Source: Phyllobacterium sp. YR531
GTDB taxonomy: Bacteria > Pseudomonadota > Alphaproteobacteria > Rhizobiales > Rhizobiaceae
DNA length: 64,000 nt
Reading direction: 5' to 3'
Assembly: GCF_000282595.1 (NCBI RefSeq)
Contig: NZ_AKIZ01000039.1
Coordinates: 1-64,000 of the forward strand
Each line of letters starts with the position of its first letter. The first letter of the stretch is position 1. A model generated the notes under the pieces. It saw only the letters and a program-made list of their open reading frames with translations. It ran no database searches and had not been told where the DNA came from. Shown here piece by piece: positions 8,840-17,833 of the stretch. The position numbers and the translations under genes are program-made.

Positions 8840-10033
8840 ATGTTTTTGACGATAGATGAAACGGCTTACGAGGATGCACACCAGCGTGATTGTGCGCGTG
8901 TTGCAGCCCTGCTTTCTGGTGAAGGTCCACATTCACGCGCCAGCGTTGCCGATCGTTTGAAAATGACATCGACGGCGACATCCCATGTCGTTGGAGATTT
9001 GACAGAACGTGGTCTTGTCATGGAACGTCCAGGTACAAAGGTTGGTCGTGGACGCCCGCCAATCGGGATAGCCCTGAATTTGAAGCGTCTTGGTGCATCC
9101 ATCATCCATATATCCAGCAGAACATTGCTGGGATTTCTTCTCGACCTTGGCGGAACTGTTCTTGAGCATAAGGCTGTGGAAATTCCTGCTGATTCGGACA
9201 ATGCAGCAATGGCTGAGGCCATGCGGCAGCTTGTACAGTGGCTGATCAACAAATGCCCTGTTGGAATGCTCCATCTGGGTACTTCGGTTGCCGTGCCGGG
9301 TGTTGTAGATGTCAAAGCCCGAACCTGGCTGATAACTTCGCGCTGGCCGAAGGTGCGCAATCTCGATATCGGCAACGCCCTCGCGCCGGTCACACCCGTT
9401 GTCCTCGTTTGCCGCCATCTCGATGCGGAATTGGATGCACGCACGACGCGGGAGACAGCGTATCGTAGTGGCAATACCCTGCTGTTGCATTGGGGATGGG
9501 GGATTGGCCTTTCCTGCAGTATTGGCGGCCAGCCTCTACTGCAAAATGGCGGCCCTTTCGGCGAGATTGGTCATTGGCGTTTCAACGCGCTGGATCAACG
9601 TGAATGCGATTGCGGTAATCATGGATGTCTTGAAACGGGCGCCGCATTGTGGGCCCTGCTGCCGCATCTGCGGAAATTATGGCCCAATCTTTCAGAGGAA
9701 GAAGAACCGTTGGCCGGGCAACTCGCTGGTCTGCCGTTGCTCGATATTCCTGAAATGGCGGAGGCAATAAAGCTGATGGCGCGCTCGCTGACAAATGTTT
9801 GTCGTCTGCTGTTTCCGTCACGTGTCATCATAACAGGCCCCTTCGTTGCAAATGCAGACGTTTGGGAAGCCTTCACGGCCGCATTCAAGACAGAGGGACT
9901 TATCGGTTCTCTGGAGTTGCCAGCCTTGATCGCTGATAAATTCAGCCAGGAATATGTTATCCATGGAGCATGCCTGCCGCTCCTCAATGCCGGACTGGAA
10001 AGCTTCATCCGGGAGAACAAGCGCGCAGCATAA
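8840..10033 (+). CDS. ROK family transcriptional regulator (NagC/XylR type)
   Basis: A 397-residue repressor-type ROK protein. The N-terminal winged helix-turn-helix covers roughly residues 18-70 (SRASVADRLKMTSTATSHVV then the wing with GRGRPP). The C-terminal sugar-kinase-like domain has GPFGEIGHW and the zinc-binding CDCGNHGCLE cluster at about 256-265. It is divergent from nagB and separated by an NagC-like inverted repeat, so it is probably the regulator of the amino-sugar operon, sensing GlcNAc-6-phosphate or glucosamine-6-phosphate. A strong hairpin terminator follows the stop. The ligand is inferred from context. Confidence 0.88.
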   Translation: MFLTIDETAYEDAHQRDCARVAALLSGEGPHSRASVADRLKMTSTATSHVVGDLTERGLVMERPGTKVGRGRPPIGIALNLKRLGASIIHISSRTLLGFLLDLGGTVLEHKAVEIPADSDNAAMAEAMRQLVQWLINKCPVGMLHLGTSVAVPGVVDVKARTWLITSRWPKVRNLDIGNALAPVTPVVLVCRHLDAELDARTTRETAYRSGNTLLLHWGWGIGLSCSIGGQPLLQNGGPFGEIGHWRFNALDQRECDCGNHGCLETGAALWALLPHLRKLWPNLSEEEEPLAGQLAGLPLLDIPEMAEAIKLMARSLTNVCRLLFPSRVIITGPFVANADVWEAFTAAFKTEGLIGSLELPALIADKFSQEYVIHGACLPLLNAGLESFIRENKRAA

Positions 10034-10040
10034 ATGATAC

Positions 10041-10068
10041 AAAAAAGCCCGTATTGCACGGGCTTTTG
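10041..10068. terminator. Rho-independent terminator after the ROK gene
   Basis: AAAAGCCCGT, loop ATTGC, ACGGGCTTTT: a GC-rich stem with A and T runs on both sides, starting 8 bases after the ROK stop. Because of the symmetrical A/T flanks it can terminate both the ROK gene and the convergent small gene ending at 10091. Confidence 0.85.
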
Positions 10069-10090
10069 AGTCAAGTCCTGACAGGTAAGA

Positions 10091-10279
10091 TTATGGCTGG
10101 TTTGAGTAGTAGATACCGAAGTTGATCGCAATCAACACTGCCAGCATGGCTACAAAGCCAATGACGAAGTTGAGCAATCTTTTCAAACCGGATTGCTCAC
10201 GGCTTTTCTTGGAAAACGCCATGACGATAGCAACGCCAAAAGAGATTCCGACAATTGCCGGAAGGGTCATCATGTTCAT
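10091..10279 (-). CDS. Small two-span membrane protein, unknown
   Basis: A 62-residue protein starting MNMMTLPAIVG, with two hydrophobic segments (about residues 4-20 and 36-57) separated by a basic linker KKSREQSGLKR. The ATG at 10279 is favoured because AGAGAA lies upstream and the longer frame adds a non-hydrophobic tail. It is convergent with the ROK gene across a shared terminator and divergent from the DUF427 gene. I do not recognise a family. The composition and topology fit a small inner-membrane protein. Confidence 0.55.
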   Translation of the reverse strand: MNMMTLPAIVGISFGVAIVMAFSKKSREQSGLKRLLNFVIGFVAMLAVLIAINFGIYYSNQP

Positions 10280-10440
10280 TTGGGATTCTCTGTTTAAGGT
10301 AGGACGTAACTGCATAGCTATCATCGCCGCCCTGAACAAGCTTCAACTGAACTCTATTTGCAACACGTATGTTGATAACATTCCGGAACAAAAGCTTTCG
10401 CCGAATATTGTTCTTGAGAGCTGCTTAAAGGAGAACTCCC

Positions 10441-10806
10441 ATGGGCTTACCCATAACCATACACCCATATAATGGACCGGTGACCGTGCGATTTCTTGAT
10501 GTCGTTATTGCATCGACCACAAAGGCGCTGGAGTTGCGCGAGGCGGGCCATGATCCTGTGCTCTACATACCTTTCGACGATATTTACTTCGTTCATCTCG
10601 AAAAGACCCAAACCCACACCCATTGCCCGTTCAAGGGTGACGCTTCCTACTGGCGGGTGACCGGTCAGGGCGAAGCTGCCAATGACACTATGTGGTCCTA
10701 TGAAGACCCGAAGATCGAGGTAAACCAGATCAAGGGATATGGGGCATTCGATGCCCGCAAAGTAACATTTGAAGGGCTTGAGGGCGCCCGGCAAGTTCTG
10801 CCATAG
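10441..10806 (+). CDS. DUF427 domain-containing protein
   Basis: A 121-residue protein fitting the DUF427 family: a small beta-rich fold with conserved YIPFDDI, THCPFKGDASYW and a terminal Y-E-DP segment. A perfect AAAGGAGAA ribosome site precedes the ATG. The biochemical role of the family is not established. The gene stands alone, between a divergent small membrane protein and the convergent end of the peptide ABC operon, only a few bases from the latter's stop. Confidence 0.85.
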   Translation: MGLPITIHPYNGPVTVRFLDVVIASTTKALELREAGHDPVLYIPFDDIYFVHLEKTQTHTHCPFKGDASYWRVTGQGEAANDTMWSYEDPKIEVNQIKGYGAFDARKVTFEGLEGARQVLP

Positions 10807-10809
10807 CTT

Positions 10810-11595
10810 TCAAACACTCAGGCGCGGCACCGCATCAATCAACACCCGTGTCGCATTGGATTGTGGATTGGCGAGCACATCTTCCGTTGTGCCCTGCTCT
10901 ACAATCCGCCCCTCATCCATAACAACCAAACGATCTGCAAAGGCGCGAACCACAGCCAGGTCATGAGAGATAAACAGGTAGGAAACGCCCGTTTCTTCCT
11001 GCAAATCCAGCAGCAGATTAAGAATTTGTGCGCGCACGGAAACGTCCAGCGCCGACACGGGCTCGTCAAGCACGATAAGTTGTGGAGTGGTCAGGATTGC
11101 CCGGGCAATGGCTATGCGCTGGCGCTGGCCACCGGACAATTCAAGCGGCAGGCGTTGCAGATATTCCTTGCCCAGCCCCACACGCTCCAGAGCGTCAATA
11201 ATAACCGCACCGAATTCGTTCCTGTCGGCAAGGCCGTGAATTCGCAGAGGATCTTCCAGTATGCGCTTTACATTCGCACGCGGATTAAACGCAGCCAGCG
11301 GGTCCTGAAATACCATCTGAAATCGCGGCCTGATGCGGCGCAACGCATTGCCGCCCATGCGCGAAATATCCTGTCCCAGAATGTGGATGGTTCCTTCGTC
11401 AGGCTGTGTCAGCCGCATCACCAGTCGGGCCAGCGTGGTCTTGCCGGAACCGGAGCTGCCCAGTACAGCCAAAGTTTCACCGTGAGCAACCGAAAGATTA
11501 ATGTCCTTGAGCCCATTACGGCTGCGTTCGCCGAAACGTTTGGCAACATTTCTCAATTCCAGCATTGGCGAAGATGACGTTTCCATCACTGCCAC
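10810..11595 (-). CDS. Peptide-type ABC transporter ATP-binding protein (DppF/OppF-like)
   Basis: A 261-residue ATPase with Walker A GSSGSGKT at 46-53, signature LSGGQRQR, Walker B LIVLDEPVSALD and the switch His in ISHDLAVV. It belongs to the oligopeptide/dipeptide/nickel importer class, which uses two different ATPases. It is the last gene of the operon and overlaps the preceding ATPase gene by 10 bases. It is convergent with the DUF427 gene. The C-terminal oligopeptide-binding extension common in DppF is short or absent. Confidence 0.9.
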   Translation of the reverse strand: MAVMETSSSPMLELRNVAKRFGERSRNGLKDINLSVAHGETLAVLGSSGSGKTTLARLVMRLTQPDEGTIHILGQDISRMGGNALRRIRPRFQMVFQDPLAAFNPRANVKRILEDPLRIHGLADRNEFGAVIIDALERVGLGKEYLQRLPLELSGGQRQRIAIARAILTTPQLIVLDEPVSALDVSVRAQILNLLLDLQEETGVSYLFISHDLAVVRAFADRLVVMDEGRIVEQGTTEDVLANPQSNATRVLIDAVPRLSV

Positions 11596-12377
11596 TCCAA
11601 TGTAATTTCCGGAAGGCGTCTGCTGCGCGGCTTTTCCAGTGAGACATAAGTATCGATCAGCGCCTTGGTATAAGGGTGCTTCGGCTCCTTCAGCAGCTGT
11701 CCAGCTGGAGCCATTTCCACAAGGTCGCCCTTGTAGAGCACAGCAATCTCATCGGCCCGCTCGGAAGCGAGCGCAATGTCATGGGTAACAAACAAAAGGG
11801 TCAACCCGCCATCCTTCACCAGTTCATCCAGTACATCGACAATGTGTCGCTGGATCACTGTATCAAGCGCGCTGGTGGGCTCGTCTGCAATCAATATGGA
11901 AGGATTACCTGCAAGCGCCGCGGCCAGAGCGATACGCTGTTTCTGCCCGCCTGAAAACTCGTGAGGATAGCTGTTGAGTCGTGACAGGGCCTTGGGAATT
12001 TTAACCCTGTCGAGTAGTTCTGCGGCATGCACCCGTGCCGATATCCAACCCATGCCCAGATGTGTCATCGCCACTTCGGCAATCTGGTCACCAATTTTCA
12101 TGACCGGATCGAGACTGCCGCTCGCATCCTGAAACAACACGCCAATATCACTGCCCAGCTTTGGCGTACGGCTTTCGAATTCTATGGCACCATTGATCCG
12201 CGCCTGTTTTGGCAGGAGACCGGCAATGGCCATCGCCAAGGTCGATTTTCCCGACCCGCTCATTCCTATCAGTGCAAGCCTGCCGCCCTTTGCCAGTTCC
12301 AGCGATACGTCTTTTATTGCCGTGGTGCTGCCATAGCTCACATTCAGATTCCGCACATTCAGGTAAGCCTTTGTCAT
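11586..12377 (-). CDS. Peptide-type ABC transporter ATP-binding protein (DppD/OppD-like)
   Basis: A 263-residue ATPase with Walker A GMSGSGKST at 38-46, FSGGQKQR signature, ILIADEPTSALD Walker B, and a C-terminal LLKEPKHPYTKALIDTY segment characteristic of the oligopeptide transporter subfamily. Its start overlaps the stop of the upstream permease gene (ATGA). It should pair with the second ATPase at 10810-11595 to drive import through the two permeases encoded upstream. Confidence 0.9.
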   Translation of the reverse strand: MTKAYLNVRNLNVSYGSTTAIKDVSLELAKGGRLALIGMSGSGKSTLAMAIAGLLPKQARINGAIEFESRTPKLGSDIGVLFQDASGSLDPVMKIGDQIAEVAMTHLGMGWISARVHAAELLDRVKIPKALSRLNSYPHEFSGGQKQRIALAAALAGNPSILIADEPTSALDTVIQRHIVDVLDELVKDGGLTLLFVTHDIALASERADEIAVLYKGDLVEMAPAGQLLKEPKHPYTKALIDTYVSLEKPRSRRLPEITLEWQ

Positions 12378-13180
12378 GACTGCAACCTTTCCTTGCGGGA
12401 AAGCCCCCTTCCAACCAGATGGACACTGAGAACGGTCACGACCAGTGCGATACCCGGTACGATTGAAAGGTACGGTGCTGCCCGTAAAACTGTGCGGCCT
12501 TCTGCTATCATCGTGCCCCAGGTCACACGGTTCGGGTCGCCGAAACCAAGGAAGGAAAGCGCCGCTTCAATGAGGATTGCAGTAGCAACCGAAATCGCCG
12601 CGAGTGAAGCTGTCGGGCCGAACGCGTTGGGGAGTATCTCCCGAAATGCAATTTCCATGGGTCGCATGCCAAGTGTGCGCGCTGCCGCAACGAAATCCCG
12701 TTCGCGCAAAGACAACACTTCGGCACGGGTAACGCGGGCAGCCTGCGTCCAGTTGCCAAGGCTGATAGCCAGGATCAACGTGGGTATACTGGGCCCAGTG
12801 ACACTGATCGTGGCGAGGGCAAGAAGAAAACCTGGCACAGTCTGAAATGCTTCGGTGATCCGCATGAGAACTGTATCTGCAAAGCCGCCAAGAAAGCCGG
12901 AAATTGTTCCGACAACACTGCCTACAAGCAAAGCTGTTGCGGCCGAAAAGAAAGCGACAAGCAGCGTGGTCCGGGTGCCATGGACCAACCCCGCAAGCAC
13001 ATCGCGACCAAGCCTGTCAGTGCCAAGCAGATGCGCTTCAGACACAAATGGTTTCAGCATGGCTTCGCCGCTGATTGCGAGCGGATCACCCGGCGCAATC
13101 CACGGAGCCAGCAAGGCCATCAGCGTAAGAAGTACAAGCAGAGTGGCACCGATCCGTGCCTCAAGATTGAGCGATTTCAT
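12374..13180 (-). CDS. Peptide-type ABC transporter permease (DppC/OppC-like)
   Basis: A 268-residue inner-membrane permease. The N-terminal cytoplasmic start is followed by a first span, an HLLGTDRLGRDVL segment typical of DppC, and the EAA loop AARTLGMRPMEIAFREILPN near residue 165 that contacts the ATPases. It overlaps both neighbours by 4 bases, so it is translated as part of a tightly coupled four-gene block. Confidence 0.92.
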   Translation of the reverse strand: MKSLNLEARIGATLLVLLTLMALLAPWIAPGDPLAISGEAMLKPFVSEAHLLGTDRLGRDVLAGLVHGTRTTLLVAFFSAATALLVGSVVGTISGFLGGFADTVLMRITEAFQTVPGFLLALATISVTGPSIPTLILAISLGNWTQAARVTRAEVLSLRERDFVAAARTLGMRPMEIAFREILPNAFGPTASLAAISVATAILIEAALSFLGFGDPNRVTWGTMIAEGRTVLRAAPYLSIVPGIALVVTVLSVHLVGRGLSRKERLQS

Positions 13181-14190
13181 CGGCTGATCCTCACGCGGGG
13201 ATCGAGTTTCCCATAGGCCAGATCAACCAGAAGATTAGCAATAATCACCGTAACAGCACTGCACAGGAGCACGCCTAGCAGCAGCGGCGTATCGCGCCGT
13301 GCCACAGCTTCAGCGGCAAGTCGGCCAAACCCCGGAATACTGAATACACTTTCCACCACCACACTGCCGCCGAGCATGGCAGCAGATTGCCAACCGAGCA
13401 TCGTTATCGCCGGCAGGATTGCGTTGCGGGCGACGTGACGCCACACGATGCGGCGGCGGGTCAATCCCCTCGCCTCCAGACCTTTGACGAATGGATCGCG
13501 CCAGATTTCCGCCATGCGGTCACGCATCAGCCGCAGATAAAGAGCCAGATAAACCATTGCCAATGCTGAGACCGGCAAAACCAGATGCACGGCAATATCG
13601 CCCAGCCTTGCCAGACCGGTCTTGCCAGAGGCAATTGATTCAATTCCGCCAATCGGCAACCAGCGCAGGTCAACGGCAAAGATCACGATCAAGACCAGAC
13701 CAAGCCAGAAGCCCGGCACCGCATAAATTGCCAGAGATCCTGTCGATAATATGCGATCGCGCCATGATCCCGGGCGAGCGCCTGCCACCACGCCAAGCAG
13801 CGATCCGGCAAAGAATGCCGAGCCTGTCGCAATACTCATCAGCAGCAATGTAACCGGCAATCTTTCCGCTATGACTGATGTTACCGGTCGCTCGAATGCA
13901 GTCGACCAGCCAAGATCTCCATGGGCCAAGGCGGATATATAGGCCTCGAAACGATGGACCGGGCCTTTGTCCAAGCCCCATTCATTACGCAGCTGCGCAA
14001 TCTGTTCTGCATCCATTGCGCCTGACCGTGCGACATAGGCATCCACCGCATCACCCGAAGCCGCCTCAAGCAGCAGAAAACTGCCAACCAGTACGATGAA
14101 CAGCACGGGAATTGTGGTGATAAGGCGTTTCAGGAAAAAGGAAGCAAGAAGCGGCAAAGGAACCTCTGAGAACTTGTAGCGGTCAAACAA
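13177..14190 (-). CDS. Peptide-type ABC transporter permease (DppB/OppB-like)
   Basis: A 337-residue permease with a family-typical first span (FLKRLITTIPVLFIVLVGSF), a periplasmic loop and an EAA-like segment GLTRRRIVWRHVARNA near residue 240. It is the first gene of the permease/ATPase block. The binding protein and an aminotransferase on the same strand lie upstream, but a vapBC module on the opposite strand separates them. Expression may therefore need a separate promoter, or the original operon promoter has been displaced by the insertion. Confidence 0.92.
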   Translation of the reverse strand: MFDRYKFSEVPLPLLASFFLKRLITTIPVLFIVLVGSFLLLEAASGDAVDAYVARSGAMDAEQIAQLRNEWGLDKGPVHRFEAYISALAHGDLGWSTAFERPVTSVIAERLPVTLLLMSIATGSAFFAGSLLGVVAGARPGSWRDRILSTGSLAIYAVPGFWLGLVLIVIFAVDLRWLPIGGIESIASGKTGLARLGDIAVHLVLPVSALAMVYLALYLRLMRDRMAEIWRDPFVKGLEARGLTRRRIVWRHVARNAILPAITMLGWQSAAMLGGSVVVESVFSIPGFGRLAAEAVARRDTPLLLGVLLCSAVTVIIANLLVDLAYGKLDPRVRISR

Positions 14191-14224
14191 TGATCAATTC
14201 GATGTTTCAATCAATCGAAAAATA

Positions 14225-14246
14225 GTATATACACCATGGTATATAC
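14225..14246. promoter_or_regulatory. Paired palindromic octamers, vapBC operator
   Basis: Two copies of the self-complementary octamer GTATATAC (14225-14232 and 14239-14246), separated by six bases, lie 21 bases before the vapB start. Antitoxins of this type repress their own promoter by binding such paired sites. The second vapBC locus in this window has the same design with another octamer. Confidence 0.6.
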
Positions 14247-14267
14247 ATTAGTTTAAGAGGTCACATC

Positions 14268-14522
14268 ATGCCACACACTGCCAAGGTGTTTCGCTCTGGA
14301 AATTCCCAAGCTGTGAGACTACCCAAAGAGTTTCGACTGGATACAGACGAAGTTGATATTTCCCGCGAAGGAGATGCAATTATATTGCGCCCCCGCAATA
14401 GCTCTGCCTGGAGTTCGCTGAAGGCTGCACTTAAGCGCGGTTTTAGCGATGACTTTTTGCAAGCAGAACGAGATCAACCTCCAATGCAGGACCGGCCAGA
14501 ATTGGACGACCTGTTCAAATGA
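14268..14522 (+). CDS. vapB: VapB-type antitoxin (AbrB/MazE-like fold)
   Basis: An 84-residue antitoxin. The N-terminal swapped-hairpin DNA-binding domain has the signature [19 protein letters not shown] (residues 6-24), and the C-terminus is a flexible acidic tail ending RPELDDLFK that should wrap the toxin. AAGAGG precedes the ATG. The gene overlaps vapC by 4 bases (ATGA). Base composition is noticeably A/T-richer than the flanking transporter genes, consistent with horizontal acquisition. Confidence 0.88.
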   Translation: MPHTAKVFRSGNSQAVRLPKEFRLDTDEVDISREGDAIILRPRNSSAWSSLKAALKRGFSDDFLQAERDQPPMQDRPELDDLFK

Positions 14523-14923
14523 TTCGCTATATCCTTGATACAAATGCGATAATTTCCCTTATAGGCAAAAAATCAGATAATTTGATCGCACGAATACTTG
14601 AAAAAGCCGAAGGTGACATTGCTGTCTCTTCCATAGTCGTTCACGAGCTTTATTTTGGTGCTTATCGGAGTCAAAAAGTACAAAACAATCTCGAAACCCT
14701 GCGTCTCCTTCTGCATGATTTTTCATTGCTGGAGTTTGACCGCGAAGATGCCCGTGTCTCCGGAGAAATACGCGCTATGCTTGCAGGCATTGGTACGCCC
14801 ATCGGGCCATACGATGTGCTTATTGCCGGCCAAGCCAAAGCGCGAAATCTCGTCCTTGTTACGAATAATGTTCGGGAGTTCGCCCGTGTTGAAAACCTTA
14901 TGGTCGAAGATTGGACTAACTAG
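14519..14923 (+). CDS. vapC: VapC-type PIN-domain ribonuclease toxin
   Basis: A 134-residue PIN-domain toxin, a metal-dependent RNase that typically cuts tRNA. Acidic and conserved residues are Asp7 (LDTN), Glu43 (VHELYFG), Asp99 (GPYDVLIA) and the TNN motif near 115-117, so the active site looks intact. The stop overlaps, tail-to-tail, the stop of the peptide-binding protein gene on the other strand: both share the CTAG at 14920-14923. The module thus sits inside a transporter operon without truncating either neighbour. Confidence 0.88.
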   Translation: MIRYILDTNAIISLIGKKSDNLIARILEKAEGDIAVSSIVVHELYFGAYRSQKVQNNLETLRLLLHDFSLLEFDREDARVSGEIRAMLAGIGTPIGPYDVLIAGQAKARNLVLVTNNVREFARVENLMVEDWTN

Positions 14924-16533
14924 CTTTTCAACCAAACATTCGACCAGTTGGAAACGGCCCAACGCGGATTATCCGAAACGTTGCCCACCGTGTCCCTTGC
15001 AACAGTAATGAATGAAAACTCTGCGACGTTGATCAGCGGCAGGTCTTCAGCAACCTTCTTCTGAAGCTCTTTATACAATCCCGCCCGCTTCGCGCCATCA
15101 AGCTCTGAAGCCGCGCTTTTGATAAGCTTGTCAATTTCCGCATTGGCATAGCCATACTGGTTGGAGAAAGGCACGCCAGCCGGCAGGCCGCTTTCAAACA
15201 GGATCGTCGTCGAGATTGCCGGATCGGAGCGATAGACCGGCGTAGCGACGGTAATATCGAAGTCATGATCGGTATAAACCGCCTTCAAATGTGCAGGCGT
15301 ATCATTGCTGACCACTACGGCATCAATGCCGATCTTGCCGAGCGCCTGACGAAGATAATCGCCAAACTGCTTGGTTTCGTTGAAAAATGGTGCCGGCAGC
15401 AGCTTCAGCTTGAAGCGGTTGCCATCGCTGCCGCGCTTATATCCGGCTTCATCGAGCAAAATCTCTGCCTTGGCCGGGTCAAAAGCGTAGGTTGCCGTTT
15501 CGGGTTCATAGAAGGTCTGGTCGTAAGCTGGCACAGGGCCTGTCGATGATTTGGCATAACCGAGGAAAATGGTCTTCACCACAAAATCGTGATCAATCGC
15601 ATGCGCAATGGCCTGACGCACTTTCACGTCCGCCAATTCCTTTCGGCGGTGATTTATCTCTACAATCAACTGATAAGTCAGACCTTCATAGCCGTTGGCA
15701 TAAACCTTCAGACCTGAGGATTTAGAGATACGGCCGAGATCAGCGAGGGGAACCGCTGAGAACGCCGCCAACTGTATCTCCTCTGCCTCCAGCGCATTAC
15801 CAGCGGCAGCACGATCAGGCAGGAACTGATACACGATTTCATCCAGCAGCGGCTCGCCCTGCTGCCAATAGGCATCGTTGCGCTTGAGCAGGAAATATTC
15901 GCCCGGCTTGTACTCACCGAATTTGAACGGGCCAGTACCAACCAGTTTCTGATTGGCCGGGTTTTTGGCGATATCCGTGCCTTCATACAGATGTTTCGGT
16001 ATCACCGAGGTTACCACCGGCAAAGCATTGCGAATAAGCTGGAATGGTGTCGGCTCCGAGAATTTCAGGATTGCGGTATGTTCATCCGGTGTTTCCACGG
16101 CAGCAAGGTTTTTGAACACGACGCGCCCGAGGTTCTGCAACTTCTTCCAGACTTCCAGCGCGGAGAACGCCACATCCGCCGAAGTGAATGGCTTGCCATC
16201 GTGCCAGGTCACACCCTCACGCAGCTTGAATGTCACCGACAGCCCATCTTCCGATCCTTCCCATGAAGTGGCGAGCCGGGGATCGAGCCCATCCTTGCCC
16301 TTGTAGGACTGCTCAGCCAGTGGCTCGATTACTTTGCTTGCGACGAAGAAAACACCATTTGAAGCAACGATAGCAGGGTTGAGATTGGCAGGCTCACTAT
16401 CCCCCGCAACGACCAGACGGCCACCCTTCACCGGGGTCTCCTGAGCCCAGCCCGATTGCGGAACCAGAGTCATAGCGCCCACGCTGGCGCTCAGTTGAAG
16501 AAAGGTACGGCGATTCAGCAGGATACGGGACAT
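14920..16533 (-). CDS. Peptide-type ABC transporter substrate-binding protein
   Basis: A 537-residue periplasmic binding protein of the oligopeptide/dipeptide/nickel family (SBP family 5). It starts MSRILLNRRTFLQLSASVG, a twin-arginine type signal, with cleavage after GWAQ. Family segments are KGGRLVVAG, the LREGVTWHDGKPFTSADV stretch and GTGPFKFGEY. AAGGA lies 8 bases before the ATG. It lies 12 bases after an aminotransferase gene, suggesting co-transcription. Its cognate permeases start 730 bases downstream beyond the inserted vapBC. Confidence 0.92.
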   Translation of the reverse strand: MSRILLNRRTFLQLSASVGAMTLVPQSGWAQETPVKGGRLVVAGDSEPANLNPAIVASNGVFFVASKVIEPLAEQSYKGKDGLDPRLATSWEGSEDGLSVTFKLREGVTWHDGKPFTSADVAFSALEVWKKLQNLGRVVFKNLAAVETPDEHTAILKFSEPTPFQLIRNALPVVTSVIPKHLYEGTDIAKNPANQKLVGTGPFKFGEYKPGEYFLLKRNDAYWQQGEPLLDEIVYQFLPDRAAAGNALEAEEIQLAAFSAVPLADLGRISKSSGLKVYANGYEGLTYQLIVEINHRRKELADVKVRQAIAHAIDHDFVVKTIFLGYAKSSTGPVPAYDQTFYEPETATYAFDPAKAEILLDEAGYKRGSDGNRFKLKLLPAPFFNETKQFGDYLRQALGKIGIDAVVVSNDTPAHLKAVYTDHDFDITVATPVYRSDPAISTTILFESGLPAGVPFSNQYGYANAEIDKLIKSAASELDGAKRAGLYKELQKKVAEDLPLINVAEFSFITVARDTVGNVSDNPRWAVSNWSNVWLKS

Positions 16534-16545
16534 GGTTGAAATCCT

Positions 16546-17664
16546 TCAATCAGTGGATCTGGATAGAATGGAGCTTAATGCTGTGATCGTTTTGCGGGCA
16601 AATTCCGGCTCGGCAGATGCGCCCATATGGGCGATGCGCAGCACTTTTCCCGTGGTATCGCCGCGCCCGAGCGAAAGTAATATGCCATGCTCGTTCAAAA
16701 GCCGGTCACGCAGTTCTACATCGGTATAGCCACCGGGTATTTTGAAAGCCGTTGCAGTGGGCGCGCACCAAGCCTCGCGTTTCGGCCACAGCGTGACGCC
16801 CAGCTCAAGCAAACCCGCACGTGCGATTGCTGCCGTCTCAGCGTGGCGCGCCCAAACATTTTCCGGCCCTTCCAGCGCATAGCGGTCCAAGGCTGCATCC
16901 AGCGCATAAATCTCTGCAATAGAGGGTGTCACCGGAAATGTCCTGCCCGGTATCGAAGCATCTTTCCAGGCGGCAAGGCTGAGGAAAGAGCCGCGCGGTG
17001 CATCGGCGTTGCGCTCGATCTTTTCCCACCCACGCTCGCTGACGCTGATCAGGCTGAGGCCAGGCGTGCTTCCAAGGCATTTCGATGGCGATGTGATGAA
17101 AATATCCACATGAGCAGCCTGCGGATGGGCATCAAGGCCACCGAATGACGATACGGCATCAACGATGAGATACGCCCCATGCTCCGCCACGGTTGCACCA
17201 ATCTCGTTCAGCGGGTTGAGCGTGCCGGACGGTGTGTCGTGATGGCAGAGCGAAACCACGCTGATATCGGGCCGGCGGTGCAATGCTTCCCGAACAGCCT
17301 GCGGATCGATGATCTCGTCAAAAGGAACGGCAAGCTCAACCACTTCCTTGCCATAACGTCCTGCCCAGCTCTCAAATCCTTTGCCATAAACGCCAGAAAC
17401 AAGGTTGAGAACCACGTCATTTCCGCCGATCAAAGCAGCCGCCGCTGCCTCAATGCCAAGAATGGCTTCTCCCTGCATTATGACGGGCGCAATGCTGCTA
17501 CGGAACGCAACCCGCAGCTTCTCGATTACATCTGCGTAAAACTGCCGGAAGGTCGGGTGATAATCATAGAGAACCGGCGACCCCAGCGCTTTAAGCACTT
17601 CCGGATAAACGGGAACAGGCCCGGTCGTGAGCATCAACGGTGGAACAGGTAAAGGCAATGGCAC
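16546..17664 (-). CDS. Class V aminotransferase, pyridoxamine-pyruvate transaminase-like
   Basis: A 372-residue PLP-fold enzyme closely recalling Mesorhizobium pyridoxamine-pyruvate aminotransferase: LTTGPVPVYPEVLKALGSP, LNLVSGVYGKGFE, SLCHHDTPSGTLNP, DAVSSFGG, and SPSKCLG with the Lys at about 195. That enzyme turns pyridoxamine plus pyruvate into pyridoxal plus alanine in vitamin B6 breakdown. Related class V enzymes act on glyoxylate/alanine or aspartate, so the substrate is not certain. The start is GTG at 17664; an ATG ten codons later is possible. It heads the ABC importer operon, suggesting that the imported compound is its substrate or precursor. Confidence 0.75.
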   Translation of the reverse strand: MPLPLPVPPLMLTTGPVPVYPEVLKALGSPVLYDYHPTFRQFYADVIEKLRVAFRSSIAPVIMQGEAILGIEAAAAALIGGNDVVLNLVSGVYGKGFESWAGRYGKEVVELAVPFDEIIDPQAVREALHRRPDISVVSLCHHDTPSGTLNPLNEIGATVAEHGAYLIVDAVSSFGGLDAHPQAAHVDIFITSPSKCLGSTPGLSLISVSERGWEKIERNADAPRGSFLSLAAWKDASIPGRTFPVTPSIAEIYALDAALDRYALEGPENVWARHAETAAIARAGLLELGVTLWPKREAWCAPTATAFKIPGGYTDVELRDRLLNEHGILLSLGRGDTTGKVLRIAHMGASAEPEFARKTITALSSILSRSTD

Positions 17665-17794
17665 TTTGGAATTTCATCCCACAGTTGGACGCTGATGGCG
17701 CGGAAGTTGAACCATATTCGCCAGATTACCGAAACCCAAGAAAAACCATTCCAATAATCTTGTCACCATTGCAAATCTGTTGTCGATGATTGAA

Positions 17795-17826
17795 AGTTAT
17801 AATGTTTCTGCGAAAACATTATAACT
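17795..17826. promoter_or_regulatory. Perfect 13-bp A/T-rich inverted repeat
   Basis: AGTTATAATGTTT (17795-17807) is exactly repeated in inverse as AAACATTATAACT (17814-17826) with a 6-base spacer. It lies 131 bases upstream of the aminotransferase start and 8 bases past the stop of the transglutaminase gene. Its low GC content argues for an operator of the aminotransferase/ABC operon rather than a terminator, although a weak terminator for the transglutaminase gene cannot be excluded. Confidence 0.5.
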
Positions 17827-17833
17827 AGGTTGT

